A stretch of DNA of 64,000 nt from BOG-908 sp964242595 (lineage in GTDB: Bacteria; Pseudomonadota; Alphaproteobacteria; Acetobacterales; Acetobacteraceae). Under the pieces are notes generated by a model. That model was not told the origin of the DNA. It saw nothing but the letters and a program-made list of their open reading frames with translations, and did no database searches. This document shows, one piece after another, positions 28,285-38,289 of the stretch (its first letter is position 1; every line of letters starts with the position of its first letter). Where the stretch lies: NCBI GenBank assembly GCA_964242595.1, contig CAXTBC010000013.1, positions 1 through 64,000 on the forward strand, read 5' to 3'. A program made the translations under genes and the position numbers.

Positions 28285-28453
28285 CGCTGGCGGGTGCTTA
28301 CCAGATCGTCCAATTTTGGTAACAATCCGTCCAGATTGCTCAGTCGCCCGGAAACCGGCCCGAGGCGCATTCCTTACGGCCGCACGTTCCAGCCTTGGGC
28401 ACTTCCGTTTGCCCTGTCCGGTTTGAAGCCGCAGCACTAGGGATCATCCGCCG

Positions 28454-29557
28454 ATGCACTACACAAGCCCGCTTCTAGTGGTTACCGCCATGGCTCTGCT
28501 TGCTGGATGCCAGATGGCGCCGGCGGTGCCTGACCCCACCGGGCGGGCCGACGCAGACATGCTGCGGGTCCTGACCGCGTTCCAGGCCAGCGGGGCTAAG
28601 CCAGTTCAGACGCTCACCGTGGACCAGGCGCGCACCCAGCCAACGCCGGGCGATGCTGCAACCACCGTCGCGGTCTCGATGGGCCTGCCCGCCAAGATGC
28701 CGGTGACCCGGGTGGCCGACATCCAAGTCGCCGGGGCCGCCGGCATGTTGCCCGCCCGCGTTTACGACCCGCAGATGGCGCACGGCCCGGCGCCCGTCAT
28801 CCTCTACTTCCACGGCGGCGGCTGGGTGACCGGCACGCTCGACACCTACGACGCCTCCGACCGGGCACTGGCTAACAGCACCGGCGCCATCGTGCTCTCG
28901 GTCGGCTATCGCCTGGCGCCGGAGAACCGCTTCCCGGCCGCGCAGGACGATGCCGACGCGTCGTATGCCTGGCTGCTGAAGAACGCCGGTTCCATCGGCG
29001 GCGATCCGAAGCAGGTGGCGCTCGCAGGTGAGAGCGCCGGCGGCAACCTCGCCATCGACCTCGCGGTCTGGGCGCGCGACCAGCACCTGCAGGCGCCGGT
29101 TCATGAATTGCTCGTCTATCCCGTTGTCGGCACCGATCTCACGACAGCCTCCTACAACGAGACCACGAAAGCCGTGCCGCTGAACCGCGCTGCGATCGAG
29201 TGGTATGTCAGCCACTTCACCAACGCACCAGCCGACCTGAAGGACCCGCGGCTGAACGTCGTCGGCGCAGCCGACCTGCACGGCCTCCCACCCACCACCA
29301 TCGTGTCGGCCGAGATCGACCCGCTGCGCTCGGAAGGCGAAATGCTGGCCCAGAAGTTGTCGGCCGCGGGGGTGCCGGTAGTGCAGCGAACGTTCCCCGG
29401 CGTCACGCACGAGTTCTTCGGCATGGGTGCCGTGGTTGGACAGGCCAAGCAGGCAGAGGATTTTGCAAGCACGCGCCTAAAGGCCGCGTTTGTGCCACCC
29501 TCGCCGGCGGCCGTACCGCCTGCTCATAGGCGGAGGACGCATCACTTCGCCGGCTGA
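28454..29557 (+). CDS. Alpha/beta hydrolase lipoprotein (hormone-sensitive-lipase-like esterase)
   Basis: 367 residues. The N-terminus ends in a lipobox (LLAGC, C19), so the protein is probably anchored to a membrane lipid. The oxyanion motif YFHGGGWVTG is followed by GDPKQVALAGESAGGN with nucleophile S194, acid SAEIDPLRSEG and base His in GVTHEFFGMG. This order is that of the HSL (family IV) esterases, which cleave short-chain esters. It starts 169 bases after the AraC gene and is 49 bases before the catalase-like gene, so an operon is likely. The last 30 residues are low-complexity and poorly conserved. Confidence 0.88.
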   Translation: MHYTSPLLVVTAMALLAGCQMAPAVPDPTGRADADMLRVLTAFQASGAKPVQTLTVDQARTQPTPGDAATTVAVSMGLPAKMPVTRVADIQVAGAAGMLPARVYDPQMAHGPAPVILYFHGGGWVTGTLDTYDASDRALANSTGAIVLSVGYRLAPENRFPAAQDDADASYAWLLKNAGSIGGDPKQVALAGESAGGNLAIDLAVWARDQHLQAPVHELLVYPVVGTDLTTASYNETTKAVPLNRAAIEWYVSHFTNAPADLKDPRLNVVGAADLHGLPPTTIVSAEIDPLRSEGEMLAQKLSAAGVPVVQRTFPGVTHEFFGMGAVVGQAKQAEDFASTRLKAAFVPPSPAAVPPAHRRRTHHFAG

Positions 29558-29606
29558 TCTGGCGGCGCCTTTTCAGACGCATTTAGCGCATCAAGGAGGA
29601 CAAAAT

Positions 29607-30692
29607 ATGGCGGTCGCCGCACCTATACGCTTCACGGAAAACCTCGAGACCAGGCAGGAAAACGAGGAAGAGACCATCCAACAGCTAAACGTCACGTTCG
29701 ACAAGATACTCGGCACCACCGCAGAGGATTACGGCCATGCCGTGCGATCCGTGCACGCCAAGGCGCACGGCATCCTGCAAGGCACGCTGACCGTTTCATC
29801 CGGCCTGCCGCCTGAACTGGCGCAAGGAATGTTCGCCACGCCCGGCGAGCACCAGGTGTTCATGCGCCTGTCCACCAATGCCGGGGACATCCTGCCCGAC
29901 GCGATCAGCCTGCCACGCGGCTTGGCGTTGAAAGTGCTGGACGTAGAAGGCGAACGCCTGCCGGATGCGGAAGGTCGGACGCAGAATTTCGTTCTGGTCA
30001 ACGGCCCGGTGTTCCAAGCCAAGACCGCCGACAAGTTCCTCGGCAACCTCAAGATGCTGGCCGGGACGACCGACAAGATGGAAGGCACCAAGAAGGTGAT
30101 GTCGACCGTGCTGCGCGGCGTGAGCGGCGCATTGGAGACGGTTGGGATCGAAAGCCCGAAGCTCCAGTCGCTGGGTGGCGCGCCCAACGTCGATCCCCTG
30201 GGCGAAACCTATTACAGCGTGACCCCGTTCCGCTACGGCGACTACGTGGCCAAATTCGCCGTAGTTCCCGTATCCGCCGATCTCACGTCGAGAACCAAGC
30301 AGGAAATCGACGGTTCGGCCGACCCGGACATGATCCGCCTGACGTTGCAAGGTGAAATGCAATTGTTCGACGGCGTCTGGGAGTTGCGGGTGCAGTTGTG
30401 CCGTGATCTGGAGAAGCAGCCGATCGAAGATTCCACGGTGGAATGGAAAGAGGAGGACACCCCGTTCCAGACCGTCGCCACCATCCACGCCGGCCGGCAG
30501 GATAGTTGGGATGTCGGGCAGGTGCAGAAGGTCAACGAGGGCATGCGCTTCTCACCCTGGGTTGGGCTGGCGGCGCACCGGCCGTTGGGCAACATCAACC
30601 GGGCGCGCAAGGAGCCTTACGAGCACTCGGCGGGATACCGTGCCCGTTTCAACAAGTGCCCGATCCATGAACCCGCAGGTGCGGAGACGTGA
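29607..30692 (+). CDS. Catalase-like (SrpA-type) heme protein
   Basis: 361 residues. A strong AAGGAGGA precedes the ATG at 29,607, which settles the start over longer in-frame options. The motif RSVHAKAHGILQGTLTVSSG with H50 as likely distal His, FMRLSTNAGDILPDAISLPR and NFVLVNGPVFQAKTADKF match the small catalase-related family. The proximal Tyr region near the end (RKEPYEHSAGYR) is shorter than in true catalases. Such proteins are peroxidases or catalases of modest activity. No signal peptide. It overlaps the next gene by four bases (GTGA). Confidence 0.85.
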   Translation: MAVAAPIRFTENLETRQENEEETIQQLNVTFDKILGTTAEDYGHAVRSVHAKAHGILQGTLTVSSGLPPELAQGMFATPGEHQVFMRLSTNAGDILPDAISLPRGLALKVLDVEGERLPDAEGRTQNFVLVNGPVFQAKTADKFLGNLKMLAGTTDKMEGTKKVMSTVLRGVSGALETVGIESPKLQSLGGAPNVDPLGETYYSVTPFRYGDYVAKFAVVPVSADLTSRTKQEIDGSADPDMIRLTLQGEMQLFDGVWELRVQLCRDLEKQPIEDSTVEWKEEDTPFQTVATIHAGRQDSWDVGQVQKVNEGMRFSPWVGLAAHRPLGNINRARKEPYEHSAGYRARFNKCPIHEPAGAET

Positions 30693-31021
30693 GCGGCAAC
30701 TGGCGAACGGCGGCGGTACTGGCGGCTTGTGCTGTCGGACTACTCGCAACGCTCGGCACGGTCCCTTCGGCAGCGGCACAAGGAGAGATGCGAATGGCGC
30801 AGTCGCCATCCGACCTGAAGAAGTTCAACGTCACGGTGCGCCGCTTCGATCCGGCCAACGGGCTTGCCAGCGGCACAGACTTCGTCTTGCCGGTGGACAG
30901 CCCGGACGAGGAGCATGCGGCGTCGGCCGCGATGTCCAACGCAGTGGCGTTCACCCGCAAGATGGACAGCGGTAAGGTCCTTGCCGTCGCGTTCGCCTGC
31001 GTGGCGATCGCACCCCGCTAA
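30689..31021 (+). CDS. Small exported protein of unknown function
   Basis: 110 residues from a GTG start that overlaps the stop of the catalase-like gene. The first 31 residues form a signal peptide (AAVLAACAVGLLATLG ... SAAAQ). The mature part is about 80 residues, NVTVRRFDPANGLASGTDFV and so on, without cysteines until one near the end (VAFACVAIAPR). No family is recognised. Translational coupling suggests that it works with the catalase-like protein in the periplasm or at the membrane. Confidence 0.6.
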   Translation: MSGNWRTAAVLAACAVGLLATLGTVPSAAAQGEMRMAQSPSDLKKFNVTVRRFDPANGLASGTDFVLPVDSPDEEHAASAAMSNAVAFTRKMDSGKVLAVAFACVAIAPR

Positions 31022-31224
31022 GCGCCGGTCGCGTTCGGCTTGGCGCCGCCGGTCGAGAACGCTGGGCAAAACGCGAGAGACTCGTCGTACAGGAGCGTTG
31101 CACTGCCTGTGCGACGGGCCGGCGCCGCATACGCCGCCAGGAAACAGCCGGCCAGTACTATGAAGCATGGACGCCGCTGGCCGCCGTTGTAATGCTCCAG
31201 GGAGTCGACGATTGGCCGTTTGCG

Positions 31225-31975
31225 ACGCAAAGACCATCCCTGAGAAGGTAACCTGCGGGATCAAAGATCCCGAAATCGCCGACTGGCTGAAGACGGGACC
31301 GGTCCTGGGCGCGCACAAGCCGATCCACGTTCAGCGTCGCGAGCACGATGCCTTTATCGACGCAGATCCACATCGGTCGGCCGGGTCGAGCATCTCGGCC
31401 TGAAGGGGCCGCACGGCACGGTGATGGTCCGCGTCTACCACCCGTCCAAGGCTGCCGCCACGCCTGACGGTGCGCTTATCTACCTGCACGGCGGCAGCTT
31501 CGTGGTCGGGTCGGTGGACCAGTTCGAGACGGCGATGCGGCGCCTGTGCGAAGGTGCCGGCGTGCAGGGCTACGCGGTAGACTACAAGCTGGCGCCTGGA
31601 TACCGGTGGCCTGTGCAGATGGAGGAGGCCGAGTTCGTTGTGCGCTGGCTGCACGCCAACGCGCCGGAGCGCGGTGTCGATCCGGACCGAATCGCCCTTG
31701 GCGGCGATTCTGCGGGCGGCAACATGACATGTCTATTTCGCTGAAGCTGCGCGACGAAGGCGGCCCGCGCCTTGCCCTGCAGATGCCGCTCTACCCGGAG
31801 GCCGCAATGCCGTTCGGGACCACGGCCGGAGTGGAGAACATCACCAGCGGCTACGTCGATACCGCCGGCGGTGCTGCTGTTCGTCTGGAACCTGCCGCCA
31901 CAGGGGACAGATTACACGCACCCTTACGTGACGTCGTTGAAGGCGGGAGCCACGCCAACCTGCCGATGATGCCGA
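31225..31975 (+). pseudogene. Alpha/beta hydrolase (HSL family) pseudogene
   Basis: The reading starts DPEIADWLKTGPVLGAHKPI, needs a frame change near 31,385 to RVEHLGLKGPHGTVMVRVYH, continues with YLHGGSFVVGSVDQFE and IALGGDSAGGNMTC, and breaks again into SLKLRDEGGPRLALQMPLYP. It ends where a dead alcohol dehydrogenase begins on the other strand. Oxyanion and nucleophile motifs (HGGSF, GDSAGG) survive, but the acid/His part is lost. It is a second family-IV esterase, not close in sequence to the intact one at 28,454. Confidence 0.8.
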
Positions 31976-32162
31976 CCCCTTCATGGCCGAGGATCTGCCC
32001 CTTCTTCATGCCGCTGAACGTGCCACGGACGAAATGCAGGTCAGTGCCGCAGATCGCACTCGCGGTGAGGCGAACGATGGCGTCCTGCGGGTCTTCGATC
32101 GTCGGCTCGGGCACGTCCTCGACGCGAATGTTGCCGATGGCGTGGAAGACGACTGCTCTCAT
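31968..32162 (-). pseudogene. Zinc alcohol dehydrogenase N-terminal remnant
   Basis: From an ATG at 32,162 it reads MRAVVFHAIGNIRVEDVPEP, AIVRLTASAICGTDLHFVRG and GQILGHEGVGIIG, the first 60 residues of a medium-chain zinc dehydrogenase of the glutathione-independent formaldehyde dehydrogenase type. The zinc-binding Cys (ICGTD) and HE (GHEGVG) motifs are present. Everything after the first domain is replaced by the reverse strand of the esterase pseudogene, so a deletion or rearrangement joined the two. Confidence 0.75.
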
Positions 32163-32394
32163 GGCGGGTCTGTTCCTGCTATTGCGAGAACTGTTGAACC
32201 ATTGAGGCGACCCATCGTTTTTGGAACTCACAACACGCTTTGGACTTGGCGTTTAAAACCCTGGTAGACCTGGCCAACGACCGACATCGAACCGGTCACA
32301 AGATAGCGTTCAAGCCAGGGACAGCTCGCTGATCGGCCTCAGAAGACGAACTGGGGTAGAGCAGGTTGCTGTCGTTAGGCTTTGATCGAGTGAC

Positions 32395-32901
32395 TCAGGA
32401 TCCTGCTAACGGCTTCGGGTCGTTGTCGTGGCGGTAGACAGTCAGTGAGACCACGACGCAAGCAACCACCCCCGCCAGGATGTCCACCACTCGAAACAGC
32501 GCTCGGCCATACGGGTCGGAACCGCCAGGAAGCAGGAACACGACGATCAGGGTGGTGCAGGAAAGCCGCAAATTCGGGCGCATGCCGGTCAACAGCCCGA
32601 GTGGCAGCATCCCGACGACGAACAATGGCGTGCCGGGCAGCCCCAGCAGCCGCAGGTATATCAGTAACAGGCCGACTGCAGCGCCAATCACGGTCGCGAT
32701 CATCCGATCGCGCCCGCTCGTCAAGGTATGACGCAGATCGGGCTGCATGACGGCAACCGCGGTGACGAGTGACCAGTACCAATCGGGAATGTTCAGCAGC
32801 GCGGTTGGCACGCCCGCCAGCGCACAGGCCGCAAGCAAGCGTATGGCCTGGTGCCATTGGTTTACAGTAACAGTTAAGGCGGAGGGGAGGCGCAGGTTCA
32901 T
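32395..32901 (-). CDS. FUSC-like integral membrane protein
   Basis: 168 residues with five or six hydrophobic segments. WYWSLVTAVAVMQPDLRHTL followed by SGRDRMIATVIGAAVG matches the FUSC_2/aromatic-acid-exporter core, in which a helix pair carries the R(...)IGT turn. It is short: this is one FUSC module, without the long cytoplasmic domain of AaeB-type efflux pumps. It may be a small standalone exporter subunit or a remnant. Its start abuts the tyrosine-recombinase fragment by a few bases. The substrate is unknown; the family exports aromatic acids and related toxic compounds. Confidence 0.7.
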   Translation of the reverse strand: MNLRLPSALTVTVNQWHQAIRLLAACALAGVPTALLNIPDWYWSLVTAVAVMQPDLRHTLTSGRDRMIATVIGAAVGLLLIYLRLLGLPGTPLFVVGMLPLGLLTGMRPNLRLSCTTLIVVFLLPGGSDPYGRALFRVVDILAGVVACVVVSLTVYRHDNDPKPLAGS

Positions 32902-32908
32902 GATTTGG

Positions 32909-33110
32909 TTAGAGGCTTATCTCGCCTGCCGGGCTCACGCCTCCGAGTTTGGCGCGTTGGATGTAGTTGTGTGGTGGTCAGACTACGGTGCCTGGTGTGG
33001 TCCAAGATTTCCTCATCCGGAACGCCGTTTTGTTGGGCGGTGATGACGATGCCGGCGCGCATGCCGTGCGGACTGACAGGCTCAACCGGCATCGCGATCA
33101 TCACGCCGAT
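32909..33110 (-). pseudogene. Tyrosine recombinase C-terminal remnant
   Basis: The minus strand reads SPHGMRAGIVITAQQNGVPD and EEILDHTRHRSLTTT, the HxxR and H/W box region of a phage-type integrase. A frameshift follows, after which the other frame supplies the catalytic end YIQRAKLGGVSPAGEISL and a stop at 32,909-32,911. All active-site residues of the C-terminal box are thus still written in the DNA but split by one or two bases. The N-terminal part is gone. Its relation to the remnant at position 195 is distant; they belong to different integrase types. Confidence 0.75.
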
Positions 33111-33273
33111 CGTCCTCGACCATTCGGCCTAGTCGGCTCCGCGGTGCAGGAGATGAGCCTTCTCCGGATTGTCGGCAGAGTCGTCATGGCCTGCAGCCTC
33201 GTGCTCATCCTGAAATACTGACCAACATGAGTTTCGCAACTCTGAGTTCAACAATCTTCGGTAAATTACGTAA

Positions 33274-33417
33274 TGTTCGATACCGACGTCGCCATGCCGC
33301 AAGCCGTGATTTCCCGCAATACACCGAATGGGAAGCTCATCGAGCGGTTTTCGTTCCAGACCGAAGCCGAGATCAAGCAGCTGCTTGTCGACGTGACGGC
33401 TACGTTCCAGGTCTGAC
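33274..33417 (+). pseudogene. Possible aldehyde dehydrogenase N-terminal remnant
   Basis: A short frame reads AMPQAVISRNTPNGKLIERF and SFQTEAEIKQLLVDVTATFQ before a stop. This looks like the first 40 residues of succinate-semialdehyde-type aldehyde dehydrogenases (NPANGxxIxRF ... AEIEALLxxA). Nothing downstream continues the match. The call is tentative. Confidence 0.35.
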
Positions 33418-33796
33418 GAACGACCTCGATGGAGGCGCGGGACGTGTGACGCGGTCTCGAAATCCTACGAGTTAGGCAGTTCCGGCTCTGCACCGCTGCC
33501 GCGTCGCCGATTAAAGCGGAGAGCTAAGACCGTCGAGCTAAACCCGACCAGCAGCAATTTGAGCGCGGTGAGCATCAAAGGACCAACGCTGTGGACCATT
33601 ACGTCTACCTGACCATCTGGGCTGGCCGTGTAGGCGACGCGTCGAAGCTGTTGTCCGGCGGGTGCTCATCGTGTTGGCCACTTCGGACGAGGTGGACGAC
33701 GAGGCTCGTAACTCGGAGACGCTATTCTTCAGCTAAGCCGGTGTCTCGGAAACCAAGATCACTACCGCTCTACGCGTTGTAGATTTTTTGTTCGAC
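33418..33796. other. Intergenic stretch between accessory and core-like regions
   Basis: No gene is recognised in about 380 bases. It lies between the last pseudogene of the accessory region and the stop codon of the enoyl-CoA hydratase gene. No A or B repeat is present here, unlike most other core junctions. Confidence 0.4.
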
Positions 33797-34573
33797 TCAC
33801 CTGTTCTGAAACAGCGGCGTGCGCTTGCTGACGAACGCGTCCATGCCTTCTTTCTGATCCTGCAACGCGAACGTCGCGTGGAACACGCGGCGCTCGAAGC
33901 GCACGCCTTCGTCCAGCGTCGTCTCGAACGCGCGGTTGACGGCCTCCTTGGCCATCATGGCCACTGGCAACGACATGCCGGCGATGGTGGCCGCCGTGGC
34001 AAGCGCGTCGTCCAGCAGCGTGGCGGCAGGCACCACGCGCGCGACCAGGCCGGCACGTTCGGCCTCGGCGGCGTCCATCATCCGGCCGGTGAGGCACATC
34101 TCCATCGCCTTGGCCTTGCCCACGGCGCGGGTGAGGCGTTGCGAGCCGCCCATGCCAGGGATGACGCCGAGCTTGATCTCCGGCTGGCCAAACCTGGCCG
34201 TGTCGGCCGCCAGGATGAAATCGGCCATCATGGCAAGCTCGCAGCCGCCGCCAAGCGCGAAGCCGGCGACCGCGGCGATGATGGGCGTGCGGACCCGGCC
34301 TACGGCGTCCCAGCCGCCGAACCAGTCGGCGGCGAACACGTCGTGGAAGGATTGCGGCGCCATCTCCTTGATGTCCGCCCCGGCGGCGAACGCCCGCTCG
34401 GAGCCGGTGATGACGATGCAGCCGATCCCCTGGTCCGAGTCGGCTGCCTGCAAGGCGGCCACGAGTTCGCCCATGACCTGCAGGTTCAGCGCGTTGAGCG
34501 CCTTGGGGCGGTTAAGCGTAAACAGGGCGACGCGGCCGCGCGTCTCCGCCAGGATGGTCTCGTAGGTACCCAT
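33797..34573 (-). CDS. Enoyl-CoA hydratase
   Basis: 258 residues, the usual length. LNRPKALNALNLQVMGEL, the oxyanion loops AFAAGADIKEMA and AGFALGGGCELAMMADFILA, and the catalytic Glu region FGQPEIKLGVIPGMGGSQRL identify a short-chain crotonase-fold hydratase. The start overlaps the stop of mmsB (ATGA). In this cluster it most likely hydrates methacrylyl-CoA in valine breakdown. It might also serve 3-methylglutaconyl-CoA, because no separate LiuC-type hydratase is present. Confidence 0.9.
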   Translation of the reverse strand: MGTYETILAETRGRVALFTLNRPKALNALNLQVMGELVAALQAADSDQGIGCIVITGSERAFAAGADIKEMAPQSFHDVFAADWFGGWDAVGRVRTPIIAAVAGFALGGGCELAMMADFILAADTARFGQPEIKLGVIPGMGGSQRLTRAVGKAKAMEMCLTGRMMDAAEAERAGLVARVVPAATLLDDALATAATIAGMSLPVAMMAKEAVNRAFETTLDEGVRFERRVFHATFALQDQKEGMDAFVSKRTPLFQNR

Positions 34574-35466
34574 CACGCAGCCCCGTCCGAGCGGGCGCGG
34601 ATGGCGTTGATGACGGCGGAGAAGTCCTGCCCGCCATGCCCCGCCTCCTCGTAGGCCGCGAAAATCTCGGCCGCGTGCTGGCCGAGTTGCGTGTCCGCGC
34701 CGGTTGCTTTCGCTGCGTCCTTGGCCAGCCGGAGGTCCTTCAGCATCAGCGCCAGTGCGAAGCCGGCCTGGAACTTCCGGTTGGCGGGGCTGATGGGCAG
34801 CGGGCCGGGCACCGGGCAATTGGTGGTGAGCGCCCAGCACTGGCCGGAGGACGTGCTGGCGACATCGTAGAGCGCCTGGTTGGACAGGCCGAGCTTCTCG
34901 CCGAGCACAAAGGCCTCGGCGACCGCAATCATCGAGATGCCGAGGATCATGTTGTTGCAGATCTTGGCGGCCTGCCCGGCCCCTGCCGCGCCGCAATGGA
35001 CGATCTTGCGGCCCATGCCGGCGAGGATGGGCTGCGCCCGTGCGAACGCTTCGTCCGTACCGCCGGCCATGAAGGTGAGGGTGGCCGCCGCCGCCCCGCC
35101 CGTGCCGCCGGAAACCGGTGCGTCCAGCGCGAGCTTGCCGGCAGCCTGGGCCAGCGTGTGGGCTTGGCGCGCGCTGTCGACGTCGATGGTGGAGCTGTCG
35201 ATGAACAGCGTGCCGGCGCGCGCGGATTGCAGCACGTCCTGGTAGACGGACAGCACGTGGGGCCCCGCCGGCAGCATGGTGATCACCGCGTCGGCATCGC
35301 GCACCGCTTCGTGCACGTCCACCGCGTGGCGCAGGCCGGCTAGCCGGCCCTGTGCCACGGACGATTCCGCCAGGTCGAACCCGGTGACGGCGTGCCCCGC
35401 CTTGACGAGGTTGGACGCCATGGGCAACCCCATGTTGCCCAATCCGATAAATCCTATACTTGCCAA
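34573..35466 (-). CDS. mmsB: 3-hydroxyisobutyrate dehydrogenase
   Basis: 297 residues. The N-terminal NAD motif is SIGFIGLGNMGLPMASNLVK. The substrate motif LDAPVSGGTGGAAAATLTFM and catalytic Lys in GQAAKICNNMILGISM are those of the beta-hydroxyacid dehydrogenase family, and PVPGPLPISPANRKFQAGF is characteristic of the valine-pathway enzyme. It oxidises 3-hydroxyisobutyrate to methylmalonate semialdehyde, the substrate of the neighbouring mmsA. It is translationally coupled to the enoyl-CoA hydratase gene. An A/T paired-hairpin repeat separates it from mmsA. Confidence 0.92.
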   Translation of the reverse strand: MASIGFIGLGNMGLPMASNLVKAGHAVTGFDLAESSVAQGRLAGLRHAVDVHEAVRDADAVITMLPAGPHVLSVYQDVLQSARAGTLFIDSSTIDVDSARQAHTLAQAAGKLALDAPVSGGTGGAAAATLTFMAGGTDEAFARAQPILAGMGRKIVHCGAAGAGQAAKICNNMILGISMIAVAEAFVLGEKLGLSNQALYDVASTSSGQCWALTTNCPVPGPLPISPANRKFQAGFALALMLKDLRLAKDAAKATGADTQLGQHAAEIFAAYEEAGHGGQDFSAVINAIRARSDGAA

Positions 35467-35535
35467 GTCTCACACCCCGCGAATGAAGGTTCTTGCTTTT
35501 GTTCAACGGTACTTCGGTTGCGTCATTAGCCGGAG

Positions 35536-35670
35536 GAAGGCAAGGCAAGCAGTTCTTTTTTGAAAAAAGGAACCAAAAATCTTTTATCCCCTTGGCGCGC
35601 ACTGCCGGACAGGACCGCGACAGCCGAACAAAAGTTTTTTGCTTCTTTTTTTCAAAAAAGAAGGCTTTTC
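35536..35670. repeat. A/T-rich paired-hairpin repeat (family A), copy 2
   Basis: The left arm is AGTTCTTTTTTGAAAAAAGG... and the right arm AAAAGTTTTTTGCTTC...CAAAAAAGAAGG, about 60 bases apart. The two arms are reverse complements of each other, and each also folds on itself. It lies between mmsB and mmsA and may terminate transcription from mmsA. Confidence 0.8.
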
Positions 35671-35751
35671 TATGCCTTTGTGCCAGGTTAATCTGCGACG
35701 TTCGGCTTCCGGATGTCACGCCACCAACGCAAGGAAGTGCGTGCTTCCTCG

Positions 35752-37248
<1,497 letters not shown>

Positions 37249-37268
37249 GTGTGCCTCCCGGAGTTTTA

Positions 37269-37410
37269 AGGCAAGAAAGACTTCTTTTTTGAAAAAAAGA
37301 AGCAAAAAACTTTTGGCTCCGCTGTCGCGCCTTCGCCCTGAACCATCCGACAGGGAGTAAAAGTTTTTTGGTTCTTTTTTTCAAAAAAGAACTGCTTGCT
37401 TCCTCGCCTT
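37269..37410. repeat. A/T-rich paired-hairpin repeat (family A), copy 3
   Basis: Arms CTTCTTTTTTGAAAAAAAGA and TCTTTTTTTCAAAAAAGAAC flank a core with GGCTCCGCTGTCGCGCC. The core is in the opposite orientation to that of copy 5. The right arm supplies the last codons and stop of the HMG-CoA lyase gene. Confidence 0.85.
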
Positions 37411-38289
37411 GCCTACCCTTGAGGACGTCTCCCGCCCAAGAGCTCCGCAGATCAGCTCCCCGGCCGCAACCACCGCCTCCAGAGAGACGCCCGTCCGTAT
37501 GCCTATCCCGTGCAGCATGTAGAGTACGTCCTCGGTGGCCACGTTGCCGGTGGCGCCACGCGCGTAGGGGCAGCCGCCCAGGCCGGCCACCGCGCTGTCG
37601 ATGACGCCGACGCCGGCCTGCAGGCAGGCGAAGATGTTGGCCAGCGCTTGGCCGTAGGTGTCGTGGAAGTGCACCGCGAGCTGCGGCATCGGCACTTCCG
37701 CCGCCACGCGCTCCAGCATGGCGCGTGCGGCCAGCGGGGTGCCGACGCCGATGGTGTCGCCAAGGGAGACCTCGTCGCAGCCCATCGCGTGCAGCGCGCG
37801 CGCCACGCGGGCCACCGCATCGAGGCTGACCGCGCCCTCGTAGGGGCAGCCCAGCACGCAGCTCACGTAGCCGCGTAGGCGCAGGCCGCGCTGCTTGGCG
37901 CGTTCCGCCACGGGCGCGAAGCGTTCAAGGCTTTCCGCAATGGAGCAGTTGATGTTCTTCTGCGAGAACGTCTCCGACGCGGCGGCGAAAATCGCCACCT
38001 CGTCGATGAGGCTGGCCTCGGCCGCTTCCATGCCCTGAATATTGGGCACCAGCACGCTGTAGCACACGCCGGGCGCGCGCCTGATGGCGGCCAGCACCTC
38101 CGCGCTGCCGGCCATGCGCGGCACCCATTTCGGTGAGACGAAGCTGCCGGCCTCGATCGCACTCAGCCCGGAGGCGGACAGCGCGTCGATCAGCGCCACG
38201 CGGGTCTGCACGGAGACCGCCTGCGCCTCGTTCTGCAGCCCGTCGCGCGGGCCCACCTCGACGATGCGGACGGCTTCAGGCGCCGCCAT
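37381..38289 (-). CDS. Hydroxymethylglutaryl-CoA lyase
   Basis: 302 residues from MAAPEAVRIVEVGPRDGLQN, with the DxxGLQ(N) active-site start of the family. LVPNIQGMEAAE, VSLGDTIGVGTP and the signature SAVAGLGGCPYARGATGN with the catalytic Cys follow. It splits HMG-CoA into acetoacetate and acetyl-CoA at the end of leucine degradation. The start overlaps the carboxylase alpha gene by 14 bases. The C-terminal KQAVLF is written by the adjoining A repeat, which also gives the TGA stop. Confidence 0.92.
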   Translation of the reverse strand: MAAPEAVRIVEVGPRDGLQNEAQAVSVQTRVALIDALSASGLSAIEAGSFVSPKWVPRMAGSAEVLAAIRRAPGVCYSVLVPNIQGMEAAEASLIDEVAIFAAASETFSQKNINCSIAESLERFAPVAERAKQRGLRLRGYVSCVLGCPYEGAVSLDAVARVARALHAMGCDEVSLGDTIGVGTPLAARAMLERVAAEVPMPQLAVHFHDTYGQALANIFACLQAGVGVIDSAVAGLGGCPYARGATGNVATEDVLYMLHGIGIRTGVSLEAVVAAGELICGALGRETSSRVGKARKQAVLF

